NCBI GenBank assembly: GCA_023957125.1
Contig: JAMLHL010000009.1
Location: 92,104-156,103 of the forward strand
Source of the DNA: Chitinophagaceae bacterium
Lineage (GTDB): Bacteria > Bacteroidota > Bacteroidia > Chitinophagales > Chitinophagaceae
Length of the DNA stretch: 64,000 nucleotides
Reading direction: 5' to 3'
The notes beneath the pieces are model-generated. The model did not search any database. It saw only the letters and a list, made by a program, of their open reading frames with translations, and was not told where the DNA came from. Positions 28,272 to 36,238 of the stretch are shown here, piece after piece. Within the stretch, counting starts at the first letter, position 1. Each line of letters opens with the position of its first letter. The position numbers were made by a program, and so were the translations under genes.

Positions 28272-29426
28272 TCATAGTTGAAGTAACAAAAAACCACCCA
28301 CACTCCCGATCAGTATGATGATGACCGTACTTAATTTTTTCCAGATAAGCATTAAAGCGAAGCACACGGTAAGGATGACGGCTTCGTGCCAATCCTGAAC
28401 ACCAGACTGAAACAAATGTAAACCCACCACAGCTATGATGGAAACCGATGCTGCGCTTAATCCATCTAAAAAGAGCCTCAGCTTTTGACTTTTCCGCGCA
28501 GCGGACAAAACCTTGTGCAGGAAAAAAGAAATAAAAAATGAGGGCAGAAAGATGCCGGCCGTTGCCAGCACGCCCCCCGCAGTTCCGTTGATAAGATACC
28601 CGGCAAAGGTGGCGCTCGACAAAATCGGCCCCGGTGTAATTTGGCCTACGGCTATCGCATCCGTTAATTGTTGATGGCTCAGCCATTGATTGTTTCGTAC
28701 AAGCGCTTCATCCATATAAGCGAAAAGTACGTAACCGCTGCCATATAGAACTGCGCCGATTTTCAGGAAAATGAGAAAAAGTTTATGGGCCGAAAACCCG
28801 CTGATTATTTGCAGAAATGGGGGAGCTATAAGCGTTCCGGTAAACAAAGGCAGCTTTCCTCTGACCGCGCGTGCAAGATAATTCAGTGCACCGGCACCTA
28901 TTATCAACAACACTTCATTTAAACCATAAAGCGCGCCCGTAAATGCCAGCAGGCAGAGAAAAATGAGTACAACATTGTTTTTTATAACAGTTACGGATAA
29001 TCGAAATACGGTACCGATCACCAAAGCCGTGGTTGCGGGACGGATCCCGAAGATGAAATGCTGAACGTTGGGTAAGGCATGGTATCGCTGGTAAAAATAT
29101 CCAAAAACCAGGCACAATACCATCGCCGGAAAGATATAACAAAGTCCGGCCACTACCAATCCAAGACGTCCGCCCCGTTCTTTCCCGCAGTGCATTACCA
29201 CTTCAACGGCATTGGGTCCGGGTATGATATAGGAGGCGCTCAGTACGTCCATGAAATGCTGGCGGTCTATCCACTTCCTTTTGATCACCATTTCATTTTC
29301 GATGGTGGCCACCATACCGGCGATGCCGCCAAATCCAATCGTTCCCAGCTTCAGACACGAACCGGCAATTTGCCCTAATTTTTTGGCAGTGGTTTCGGTA
29401 TGCTCTTCTATATTCTTTAGTTGCAT
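28272..29426 (-). CDS. chrA: Chromate transporter (CHR family)
   Basis: A 384-residue integral membrane protein made of two homologous CHR halves. The first has KLGTIGFGGIAGMVATIENEM and SASYIIPGPNAVEV, the second FLKIGAVLYGSGYVLFAYM with VGQITPGPILSSATFAGY; the paired FGG and PGP motifs are diagnostic. It exports chromate, probably with sulfate antiport, or serves a related anion. It is the last gene of a reverse run lrgA, lrgB, small gene, chrA, with only 34 bases to the small gene. Confidence 0.9.
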   Translation of the reverse strand: MQLKNIEEHTETTAKKLGQIAGSCLKLGTIGFGGIAGMVATIENEMVIKRKWIDRQHFMDVLSASYIIPGPNAVEVVMHCGKERGGRLGLVVAGLCYIFPAMVLCLVFGYFYQRYHALPNVQHFIFGIRPATTALVIGTVFRLSVTVIKNNVVLIFLCLLAFTGALYGLNEVLLIIGAGALNYLARAVRGKLPLFTGTLIAPPFLQIISGFSAHKLFLIFLKIGAVLYGSGYVLFAYMDEALVRNNQWLSHQQLTDAIAVGQITPGPILSSATFAGYLINGTAGGVLATAGIFLPSFFISFFLHKVLSAARKSQKLRLFLDGLSAASVSIIAVVGLHLFQSGVQDWHEAVILTVCFALMLIWKKLSTVIIILIGSVGGFLLLQL

Positions 29427-29460
29427 ATAGCCCGGATGTTCTTTTTTGACGATAAATAAG

Positions 29461-29643
29461 CTAAGGTAAGTCCGCTTGATCGGACTCCTGCAATAAATAT
29501 CCTTTCATATTGATTTGGTATTGGTTGGGGCTGATGAGCGCTGTTGCCGACGCCGATGTTTCAACGGCGCCAGCAGGATAATTAAAATTCATACAACAAC
29601 AGGCATCTTTTTCAAAATCTCCATCTTTATAATTTCGGTTCAT
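29461..29643 (-). CDS. Small hypothetical protein coupled to lrgB
   Basis: A 60-residue frame starts at an ATG (29641-29643) that overlaps the lrgB stop in the arrangement TGATG, typical of translational coupling, and ends 34 bases before chrA. It carries DACCCMN, a run of three cysteines, and has no signal peptide or membrane segment. No family is recognised. The tight fit between two operon genes is the main support; chance coding is possible. Confidence 0.4.
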   Translation of the reverse strand: MNRNYKDGDFEKDACCCMNFNYPAGAVETSASATALISPNQYQINMKGYLLQESDQADLP

Positions 29644-30308
29644 CAATAAAAAATCTCCCATACAACAGGCGCCGTAAATACCGTTACCACACCATTGATA
29701 CTCATAGCCAGTCCGCTGAAGGTGCCTGCCTGTTCGCTCATCTGTACCGCCCGGGCTGTACCGATACCATGACTGGTCTGGCCGATGGACAGCCCCTGCG
29801 CCGGCGCCCGGTCAATTTTGAATAACCTGAGCAAATACGGACTAATCATATTACCAAACAACCCGACAGCAATAACCACCACCGAAGTAATAGACGGGCT
29901 TCCGCCCAGCGGTTGCGTTACTTCGATAGCGATAGGCGTGGTGATGCCCATGGGTAAAAGAGAAGCGGCCACCATATCGGGCAAAGAAAATATTCTGGCC
30001 AGAACAGCCACCAATAGCACACTCAGAAGGCTGCCGCAGAATATGGATATCAGAAGTTGTTTCAGGTTTTGTCGGATAAGCGGAAGTTGCTTAAACATCA
30101 GAACGCCCAGTGCCACCACCGCAGGACCAAGCATAAAAGTGACGGGTTTGTTGTCGGTAAAATACCGGTCGAACGGAATATCGCCAAGCCACAAAACAAG
30201 AATGCAACCGGCTACGGCAAAGAACACGGGGACAAAAAGAATAAAAGGCCATTTCCGGTGCAGAAACTTTGCTATCAGAAAGATGATAATGGTGAGAAGG
30301 CTGCTCAA
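29643..30308 (-). CDS. lrgB: LrgB/CidB-family membrane protein
   Basis: 221 residues, mostly hydrophobic, with KPVTFMLGPAVVALGVLMFKQ, SLLPMGITTPIAIEVTQPLGG and IGQTSHGIGTARAVQMSE, which are the conserved family segments. With LrgA it forms a holin/antiholin-like system affecting autolysis; in other bacteria and plant plastids the family transports pyruvate, glycolate or glycerate. The start overlaps the lrgA stop by 4 bases (ATGA), so the two are translationally coupled. Confidence 0.9.
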   Translation of the reverse strand: MSSLLTIIIFLIAKFLHRKWPFILFVPVFFAVAGCILVLWLGDIPFDRYFTDNKPVTFMLGPAVVALGVLMFKQLPLIRQNLKQLLISIFCGSLLSVLLVAVLARIFSLPDMVAASLLPMGITTPIAIEVTQPLGGSPSITSVVVIAVGLFGNMISPYLLRLFKIDRAPAQGLSIGQTSHGIGTARAVQMSEQAGTFSGLAMSINGVVTVFTAPVVWEIFY

Positions 30309-30697
30309 TTTTTATTGTTTTTTTTGCCAAGAAAAGTAAATAGTTTCGCCGTTACCAGCATCACGACCACCACCACCGTTATCGCAATCGGAATGATCTT
30401 CCATCCTATCTTCCTGACCGAAGGGTCAACGTCAATAATCCCCACGCCATAGGGCACATAAAATAATCCGAGATACAGCAGCAAAATTTTGCCGGCCTCA
30501 TCCACCCACTTTAAGGGCAACCATCCCAGGGTCAGCAATACGAAAACCAATATCAGTCCGATGACGGGGCCTGGCATCGGGAAAGGGATAAGGGGAGACA
30601 GCCGGTTTCCCAAAAGACTCAGCCCGGTTAAAATAACCAAACCGACAACAATGCGAAGTAACCGGAGAATGCTATCCTTCTTGAAAATCAATTTCAT
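30305..30697 (-). CDS. lrgA: LrgA/CidA-family membrane protein
   Basis: The start at 30697 (MKLIFKK) is chosen; an upstream in-frame ATG at 30754 adds 19 residues of poor quality. The 130-residue protein has four hydrophobic segments and the motif PFPMPGPVIGLILVFVLL, typical of CidA/LrgA holin-like proteins. It is partner of LrgB, and the pair form the first genes of a reverse operon that continues to chrA. Confidence 0.85.
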   Translation of the reverse strand: MKLIFKKDSILRLLRIVVGLVILTGLSLLGNRLSPLIPFPMPGPVIGLILVFVLLTLGWLPLKWVDEAGKILLLYLGLFYVPYGVGIIDVDPSVRKIGWKIIPIAITVVVVVMLVTAKLFTFLGKKNNKN

Positions 30698-30881
30698 CAG
30701 TAGAGCAAAACTACAACTCGTCTGAGAATGTGCGGGCACAAATCCTGGCAGCAAAACTTTTCTCTATATTTGGTAACAGGTTCTTTGTTTGGATAGGACG
30801 GGGAAAAATTCTAATCCGAAGCAGTACCGGTGTAAAGGCAATTGGGTATGATGTTTAGCTCAATTTAAAATTTCATAAATA

Positions 30882-31235
30882 ATGAAAGACAATTCCAGCG
30901 TATATAAGATGTCGTTTGCCGGCGTTTATCCTCATTACCTTACCAAAGCGGAGAAAAAAGGACGAACTAAAGATGAAGTAAACGAGGTCATTTGCTGGTT
31001 GACCGGATATAATGAAAATGAACTGAAAAAAATGATAGATGAGAAAATTAGTTTTGAAAGTTTCTTTGGCCAGGCGCCCCGGATAAATCCCAATGCAACC
31101 AAAATTACCGGCGTTATATGCGGATACCGAATTGAGGAAATCGAAGAGGAACTGATGCGCCAAATCCGCTATCTGGATAAATTGATTGACGAACTGGCCA
31201 GGGGCAGGCCTATGGAAAAGATTCTAAGAAAATAG
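30882..31235 (+). CDS. DUF2200 family protein
   Basis: 117 residues beginning with a short polar stretch then [22 protein letters not shown] and EVICWLTGY, the diagnostic start of DUF2200. The remainder is helical and charged ([19 protein letters not shown], then [12 protein letters not shown]). Small cytosolic protein of unknown function found in many bacteria. It is a single gene with lrgA divergent upstream. Confidence 0.8.
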   Translation: MKDNSSVYKMSFAGVYPHYLTKAEKKGRTKDEVNEVICWLTGYNENELKKMIDEKISFESFFGQAPRINPNATKITGVICGYRIEEIEEELMRQIRYLDKLIDELARGRPMEKILRK

Positions 31236-31240
31236 TGGTT

Positions 31241-31330
31241 ATGCGAAAGAATAAAACAGTTTATACATCCGCTAATGTTGAGAAATTCATCCATTCCTTT
31301 GCCGATACCGAACGGAAAAATAGAAATCAA
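31241..31330 (+). pseudogene. N-terminal fragment of a DUF1801-family gene
   Basis: Starting at ATG 31241, about 30 codons read KTVYTSANVEKFIHSFADTERKN, which matches the start of DUF1801 proteins (about 110-140 residues). The frame then turns into unrelated hydrophobic sequence over the 3' end of the convergent gene and stops at 31412-31414. It is read as a truncated remnant, probably left when the neighbouring convergent gene was inserted or a segment was deleted. Confidence 0.5.
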
Positions 31331-31375
31331 ATGGGCTGTTTATTTTTCCTTGTTTTTGGTCAGCTCTTTCTTTTA

Positions 31376-33853
31376 TTACTGATTCATTTTAGCTTTCATA
31401 ACGCCATTATATAAGCGATACTGTTTCATTATATTACCGTCTTTATCCCATTCGGTAGCAAGGTCGGTTGCTCTTTTATCTTTCCAGGTGGATTCATTCT
31501 TTTTGCGGCCGTTTTTATACCAGTGCGTCCAGGTTTGCGTTCCATCGGTATTGTATTTCCACGACCAGATTTTGTTTCCCTCCTCATCGTAATAAATTTC
31601 AACGCCTGTTTTCTTTCCTTTGTCAAAAACAGCGGTCCATTGTTTAAGCCCGTTGGGGTAATACCATTCTTCAATGCCATGCAACAGGTATCTGCCATCG
31701 TTACCTGTACCCGCATGCCACATTGATTTTAATTTTCCGCTTTCATAATGCTCGGTATATTTTTTAACGTTTTCTATTACCGTCGCTTTACTCTTATCTA
31801 ATTCATCTTCGCCATCGGTTTCCTCTTCACCGGAAAGGATCCAGGCTTCATTAAAAGCGAAAGACGCGACAGGAGAGGTCATGGAGGTTATCAAATGGAT
31901 GATCCCGTTGGGTGCCTGCCGGGCTACGGTATATCCGAGTGTTCCTCCTTTCATATCAGCCGCCCGGGTAGAATCCATGTGTGGTCTTGTACCGGGGATC
32001 CGCTTTATATGCCAGCTTTTTCCGTCGTCCCGGGATATGGCCGCAAAAGCGCCCCTCTGGTGAATACTTTTGGGTTGATAACCGTCTTTTCGCTCCAGGT
32101 CGGCAGCCATGAATAAATGCCCGTTTTGTAATTTAATAATAGTAGGTCGCTGGTTACTCCCCAATGGGGAAAAAGGAGTTGCGGAAAACCGCCAGGTTCG
32201 TCCTTCATTATCGGAGAGCGACTGCGGCATATAACCGTCAATATCGGAGTCTTTACCTCCCATACCTAAAATCCGGCCATCATCTAAGGGTACAAAGGAC
32301 GTATGCCGGCCATTGGTTCTGCCACCCGGGTCTATCCAGGTTTGCCCATTGTCTTCACTCTTCCAAAGAACGGAGGAACTGCCATGCGCGTCGCTTGCTA
32401 CATATATATTTCCTTTTTTATCGCGAAATGCAGCGTTGATCGGCTGAGCCGAATAATGTCCCAGGGGCGTTTTAAATAACGGGAAAAGAACATCGCTCCA
32501 GGTTGCTCCGTTGTCGGTGGAGTTGATCCATTGAAACGGAAATCCTGATTTAAGTTTTAAGGAAGCCCAGAATAGCCTTAGGGTATCATTGTCGTTCCAG
32601 AGAAGCGGACCGGCATCATTCACGTCGGGGAAATCCAAAAACAGATCCGGCATATCCCATTCATCAGCGCCAAACCGTAACCGCATGCCCATTAATGCCA
32701 CGTTCGGACTGGTTTCGCTTACACTGGTAAAATACAACGCTATGATATCTCCATTGGAGGCGGCTACCAAAGCCGGACTGTGATTATGTCTTAAAATTCC
32801 GGGGTGTAGCCCGGTCGTTTTCAGGATATCTAAATTTTCTTTACCGGTAATATTAGGCGGGACTGGTACGATCTCTCTTTTTCTGAAATAAGGTTGGTTG
32901 TTATCCGGGCCCGTTTTTGCTACCGCGGTGTTTTGAATGATCCCCTGTTGCACGAACGATTTATGGGGAGAATAAGATTCCGTTGTGGGCATAAGCCCCT
33001 GCACGATCCTGAAACCTATATTATGATTGCCTTCATTGTCCGACTCCATCCTCCAAAAACCTTCGTACCCGCTTTTTTTGCCCTCCTCCTGTTGCTTCTC
33101 CTCCGGGAAATAGGAAGAATCTTTCTTCATGGAGCGCAACCGGTTTAATGACACGGGGGGAAAGCCAGGCGCATAACCCGCACGGTTAGCCGAACGGGAG
33201 TAAAAAGGTTGCTGGTTGTCAAGTCCGGCCCCGCGGATCACTTTTGCTATTCCCCCGGATGGACCTGCGGGATCTGTTTGCCTTGCATCGGGGTATGGTC
33301 CATACCAGTCATACACCCATTCCGCAATTTTGTCCGACATATTATAAACCCCCCAGGGGTTGGGAACTTTGGAACCGGGCAAATTATCCCCGGTATAAAA
33401 AACAGATTGCGTGCCGGCGCGACACGCATATTCCCATTCGGCTTCGGTGGGCAACCTGTATGGCTTTCCTTCTTTTTCGCTCAGCCATTTGCAATAAGCT
33501 GCCGCATCGTTCCAGCTAATACCGGTAGCGTAAGGATAGTATGCTTCCACGCCCTTATAACCGGGATCAAATTTTTGGTAATCTTCAACTGTTACCTGAT
33601 CCCGGGCAATATAAAACGAGTTCGATATTTTTACGTTGTGAACGGGCTGTTCATCATAATCGCCATGCTCCAGGTAAGCAGGCGCTCCCAGCTTCCCGGC
33701 ATTGACCCGGTTAGCTTCGCCCATCCGGAAAGTACCGCCCGGGATCAAACGGAATTGCATGCCCAACGAATTGGTTATTGCGGCCGGTTGGTTTTGTCCA
33801 TAAGAAATACCGGAAAGTAAAATGAAAATTGAAAGACAAAGTGATCTGTACAT
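31376..33853 (-). CDS. Secreted fusion: formylglycine-enzyme fold, Asp-box sialidase-like propeller, MORN-like repeats
   Basis: An 825-residue protein with signal peptide ending SYGQ. Residues 28-286 are a SUMF1/FGE domain (GMQFRLIPGGTFRMG, YRLPTEAEWEYACRAGT, NIGFRIVQG). The copper-binding Cys of active FGE, normally in GFRC, is Ile here and the partner Cys is absent, so it is probably not a sulfatase-activating enzyme. Residues about 340-690 are a BNR propeller with Asp boxes (STDNGATWS, SEDNGQTWI, SRDDGKSWH). Residues about 705-820 carry YwqK/MORN-like repeats (GIEEWYYPNGLKQW, TWTHWYKNGRKKN). Each part is recognisable, but the combination is unusual. It stands alone and is transcribed divergently from the luciferase-like gene. 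Confidence 0.75.
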   Translation of the reverse strand: MYRSLCLSIFILLSGISYGQNQPAAITNSLGMQFRLIPGGTFRMGEANRVNAGKLGAPAYLEHGDYDEQPVHNVKISNSFYIARDQVTVEDYQKFDPGYKGVEAYYPYATGISWNDAAAYCKWLSEKEGKPYRLPTEAEWEYACRAGTQSVFYTGDNLPGSKVPNPWGVYNMSDKIAEWVYDWYGPYPDARQTDPAGPSGGIAKVIRGAGLDNQQPFYSRSANRAGYAPGFPPVSLNRLRSMKKDSSYFPEEKQQEEGKKSGYEGFWRMESDNEGNHNIGFRIVQGLMPTTESYSPHKSFVQQGIIQNTAVAKTGPDNNQPYFRKREIVPVPPNITGKENLDILKTTGLHPGILRHNHSPALVAASNGDIIALYFTSVSETSPNVALMGMRLRFGADEWDMPDLFLDFPDVNDAGPLLWNDNDTLRLFWASLKLKSGFPFQWINSTDNGATWSDVLFPLFKTPLGHYSAQPINAAFRDKKGNIYVASDAHGSSSVLWKSEDNGQTWIDPGGRTNGRHTSFVPLDDGRILGMGGKDSDIDGYMPQSLSDNEGRTWRFSATPFSPLGSNQRPTIIKLQNGHLFMAADLERKDGYQPKSIHQRGAFAAISRDDGKSWHIKRIPGTRPHMDSTRAADMKGGTLGYTVARQAPNGIIHLITSMTSPVASFAFNEAWILSGEEETDGEDELDKSKATVIENVKKYTEHYESGKLKSMWHAGTGNDGRYLLHGIEEWYYPNGLKQWTAVFDKGKKTGVEIYYDEEGNKIWSWKYNTDGTQTWTHWYKNGRKKNESTWKDKRATDLATEWDKDGNIMKQYRLYNGVMKAKMNQ

Positions 33854-33935
33854 GCCAGTGAATGCTTAAGCGGGTGAAATTAAGTTTTTTTGTATTGCTA
33901 AGGCTTAATTTTGTATCGTCATATCAAACAATTAT

Positions 33936-34967
33936 ATGAAGACTTTAAAGAAAATTGGTTTTTTATCTTTCGGACATTGGGCCAACCATCCTTCATACCA
34001 GACACAATCGGCACAAGATGCATTGCTGCAGCATATAGATTTGAGTATTGCTGCCGAGGAAATCGGTTTGGACGGGGCCTATTTCCGGGTGCATCATTTT
34101 GCGAACCAGCTGGGATCGCCGTTTCCTTTGCTTGCTGCTATCGGCGCTAAAACCAGCAGGATAGAAATTGGAACGGGGGTAATTGACATGCGTTATGAAA
34201 ATCCTATGTATATGGTTGAGGACGCGGGAGCCGCTGATTTGATTTCAGGAGGGAGATTGCAATTGGGGATCAGCAGAGGCTCACCCGAACAGGTGGTTGA
34301 TGGCTGGCGCTATTTCGGTTACGAGCCCGACAAGGGAGAGGATGACGAAGCAATGGCCCGTCGTAAGGCTTTGGTATTTCTCGACAAACTAAAGGGTGTT
34401 GGTTTCGCCAAACCCAATCCGCGGCCGATGTTCCCCAACCCACCGGGCCTGTTGCGTCTGGAACCCCATTCGGAAGGCTTGCGCGACCGGATCTGGTGGG
34501 GATCGGGGTCTAATTCCACCGCCATATGGGCTGCTGAAAAGGGGATGAACCTTCAGAGTTCAACGCTGAAATTTGATGAAACCCAAAAACCATTTCATGT
34601 ACAGCAGGCGGAGCAGATCAGGTTATACAAGGAGGCCTGGAAGGAGGCCGGGCATCAGCGCGAGCCGAGGGTTTCCGTGAGCCGTTCCATATTCGCTTTA
34701 GTGAATGATATGGATCATTATTATTTCGGACACGAAACCGGTGGGAGCGATCAGGTTGGTTTCATAGAAAATAACAGACGGGCAATCTTCGGAAAAAGCT
34801 ATGCGGCCGAACCGGATCAACTCATTAAGGAACTCGCTAAAGATGAAGCCATCCGGGAAGCAGATACGCTTCTCCTGACGATACCCAGCACTTTGGGGGT
34901 TGAGTACAATGTACACGTATTGTCTTCCATTTTGAAATATGTGGCGCCTGAATTGGGGTGGAAGTAA
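33936..34967 (+). CDS. LLM-class flavin-dependent oxidoreductase (luciferase-like)
   Basis: 343 residues with the bacterial luciferase-like barrel: IGFLSFGHW at strand 1, ISGGRLQLGISRGSPEQ with the conserved GGR-LGxGxG region, and SVSRSIFALVND in the C-terminal half. The family uses reduced FMN or F420 to oxidise small molecules; the LLM proteins closest in style to this one are FMN-dependent monooxygenases of unknown substrate. It has no signal peptide. No partner reductase is adjacent. Confidence 0.85.
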   Translation: MKTLKKIGFLSFGHWANHPSYQTQSAQDALLQHIDLSIAAEEIGLDGAYFRVHHFANQLGSPFPLLAAIGAKTSRIEIGTGVIDMRYENPMYMVEDAGAADLISGGRLQLGISRGSPEQVVDGWRYFGYEPDKGEDDEAMARRKALVFLDKLKGVGFAKPNPRPMFPNPPGLLRLEPHSEGLRDRIWWGSGSNSTAIWAAEKGMNLQSSTLKFDETQKPFHVQQAEQIRLYKEAWKEAGHQREPRVSVSRSIFALVNDMDHYYFGHETGGSDQVGFIENNRRAIFGKSYAAEPDQLIKELAKDEAIREADTLLLTIPSTLGVEYNVHVLSSILKYVAPELGWK

Positions 34968-35184
34968 GAACGAAACCTGTTGCGCGGGGATGATAAGGGT
35001 TTGTTTATCTTTCCGGTTAGTGCTATTGCCGGGAAATAATGGCCTGTTATTTGCAACTAAGATAATAGAGAGTGGATTTCAAATTTTCGCCCCATCTGTG
35101 ACATTCAGGCGGGTGGCATATCGGCCGGTAGTGAGAATGCATTCGATAATGGAGGGATTGGTTAATCTTACAAATAAATTTCTT

Positions 35185-35742
35185 ATGAAAGATTCACTTA
35201 TTCAACAGATCATAGCGGAACTTGCATTACCAGAGATTTCAAAAGTGGATCCTAATCTGCAACAGGTTCCGGATATTGAAGACTATACCATTTTACAAAA
35301 ACTTACCCAGGCTTCCGTACCCGCGGTTTTATTGGGGATCGCCAATATCACCATAGACGAGAATGAAGAACCGGAGAAGCATAATGCCGCGGGGCGTTCG
35401 CTGGATATGCAATTGATCTTCCCCCAGAATTACAACCAGATCGTTGATTCCGTTGCAGAATATGCCGGGGCATCGGTACAGGAAGCACGGTCGTTCCTGG
35501 AACAAATAGCGGCAACGGCCGAATCGGTGGTCCTGGAACACCTGGGAACGGATGCCAGTATATTACAGATGCGAGACCACGTAATCGGGGAGAAGCATAA
35601 GATATTTTTTTATTTACCTCCGCAACTGCATATCGGTGCCCTGATGGGAGACCCGAGCCAGGACGACCGCACTAAAAAGATGGAAGGTCCTTTCTCCAAT
35701 ATTGTACACAAAATAGAAGACAGCTTATCGAAACCCGAATGA
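35185..35742 (+). CDS. Conserved-looking hypothetical cytosolic protein
   Basis: ATG 35185 (MKDSLIQQII) is preferred to an upstream frame opening at 34939 that overlaps the previous gene. The 185-residue acidic protein shows helical segments, LGIANITIDENEEPEK, a region with SLDMQLIFPQN, and the C-terminal HKIFFYLPPQLHIGALMGDPSQDDRTKKMEGP. No family is recognised. It precedes the stress-gene island and may belong to it. Coding quality looks real: no low-complexity, balanced codons. Confidence 0.55.
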   Translation: MKDSLIQQIIAELALPEISKVDPNLQQVPDIEDYTILQKLTQASVPAVLLGIANITIDENEEPEKHNAAGRSLDMQLIFPQNYNQIVDSVAEYAGASVQEARSFLEQIAATAESVVLEHLGTDASILQMRDHVIGEKHKIFFYLPPQLHIGALMGDPSQDDRTKKMEGPFSNIVHKIEDSLSKPE

Positions 35743-35787
35743 TACAGACGGAAAAATAAGTACGTTGCCCACACAAAATGAGGTAAA

Positions 35788-35952
35788 TCAGGAGGCGCTT
35801 TTCCTGCCTAAAAAGAAGGACAAAATAAAAAGCACCAGAAAAATAAAGAAGATCACTTTGGCAATACCGGCAAAGGCAATTGCCACTCCCGTAAAACCCA
35901 ATATTGCTGCAATAACAGCAATGACCAAAAATGTAATTGTCCAGCGTAGCAT
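35788..35952 (-). CDS. DUF1328 small membrane protein
   Basis: 54 residues starting at ATG 35950-35952: [19 protein letters not shown] followed by a second segment [20 protein letters not shown]. This is the DUF1328 (YtjA-like) family of two-segment inner-membrane proteins often induced by stress. An upstream in-frame extension to 36063 is not needed. It is convergent with the preceding gene. Confidence 0.9.
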   Translation of the reverse strand: MLRWTITFLVIAVIAAILGFTGVAIAFAGIAKVIFFIFLVLFILSFFLGRKSAS

Positions 35953-36095
35953 GATCTGAATTTTAAAATTTAAAAAAAATAAATAGAAGGGATTAACAAT
36001 CTTCTTAATATCAGGCAATAATTGTACCAACCTCAGCGAATGACGCGGATGCCGCATAGCCACCTCAACTGCCGCGATAAAAACATATCCTCTTC

Positions 36096-36238
36096 CTATT
36101 TTTTCTTTTTTTTGCCGGCGCCCGGTTTGGAAAGACTTAACTTAAGTTGTTCCATGAGATCATTGACGGGTTTAGCAACCGCCGTTTTAGGCGACGGTAG
36201 TTTTTTCCCGGTGGCTTTGGCTCGTATCAGCTTCATCA
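36096..36238 (-). pseudogene. ku: C-terminal remnant of a Ku gene
   Basis: Reading from 36238 to the stop at 36096-36098 gives [36 protein letters not shown] and a lysine tail, matching the extreme C-terminus of bacterial Ku, whose helix pattern LMxxIKAKAxGKK and DLMxxLKxSL is characteristic. The rest of Ku is absent. The fragment joins the end of the LigD polymerase frame in a different frame, so a deletion has fused the two neighbouring genes of an NHEJ locus. Not expected to be functional. Confidence 0.65.

Noticed and set aside
33209..33820. 203-residue forward frame within the fusion-protein gene
   Set aside because: Antisense of the FGE-fold domain coding region, Cys- and Ile-rich without motifs.
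31376..33853. Annotating the fusion protein as an active formylglycine-generating enzyme for the nearby sulfatases
   Set aside because: The catalytic Cys residues are missing and the genes are about 18 kb apart.
33906..33913. TAATTTTG as promoter for the luciferase-like gene
   Set aside because: The nearest TTTG is only 13 bases upstream, which does not fit the Bacteroidota spacing.
34939..35184. N-terminal extension of the hypothetical protein at 35185
   Set aside because: It overlaps the preceding gene and reads as non-conserved sequence; the internal ATG gives a sensible protein.
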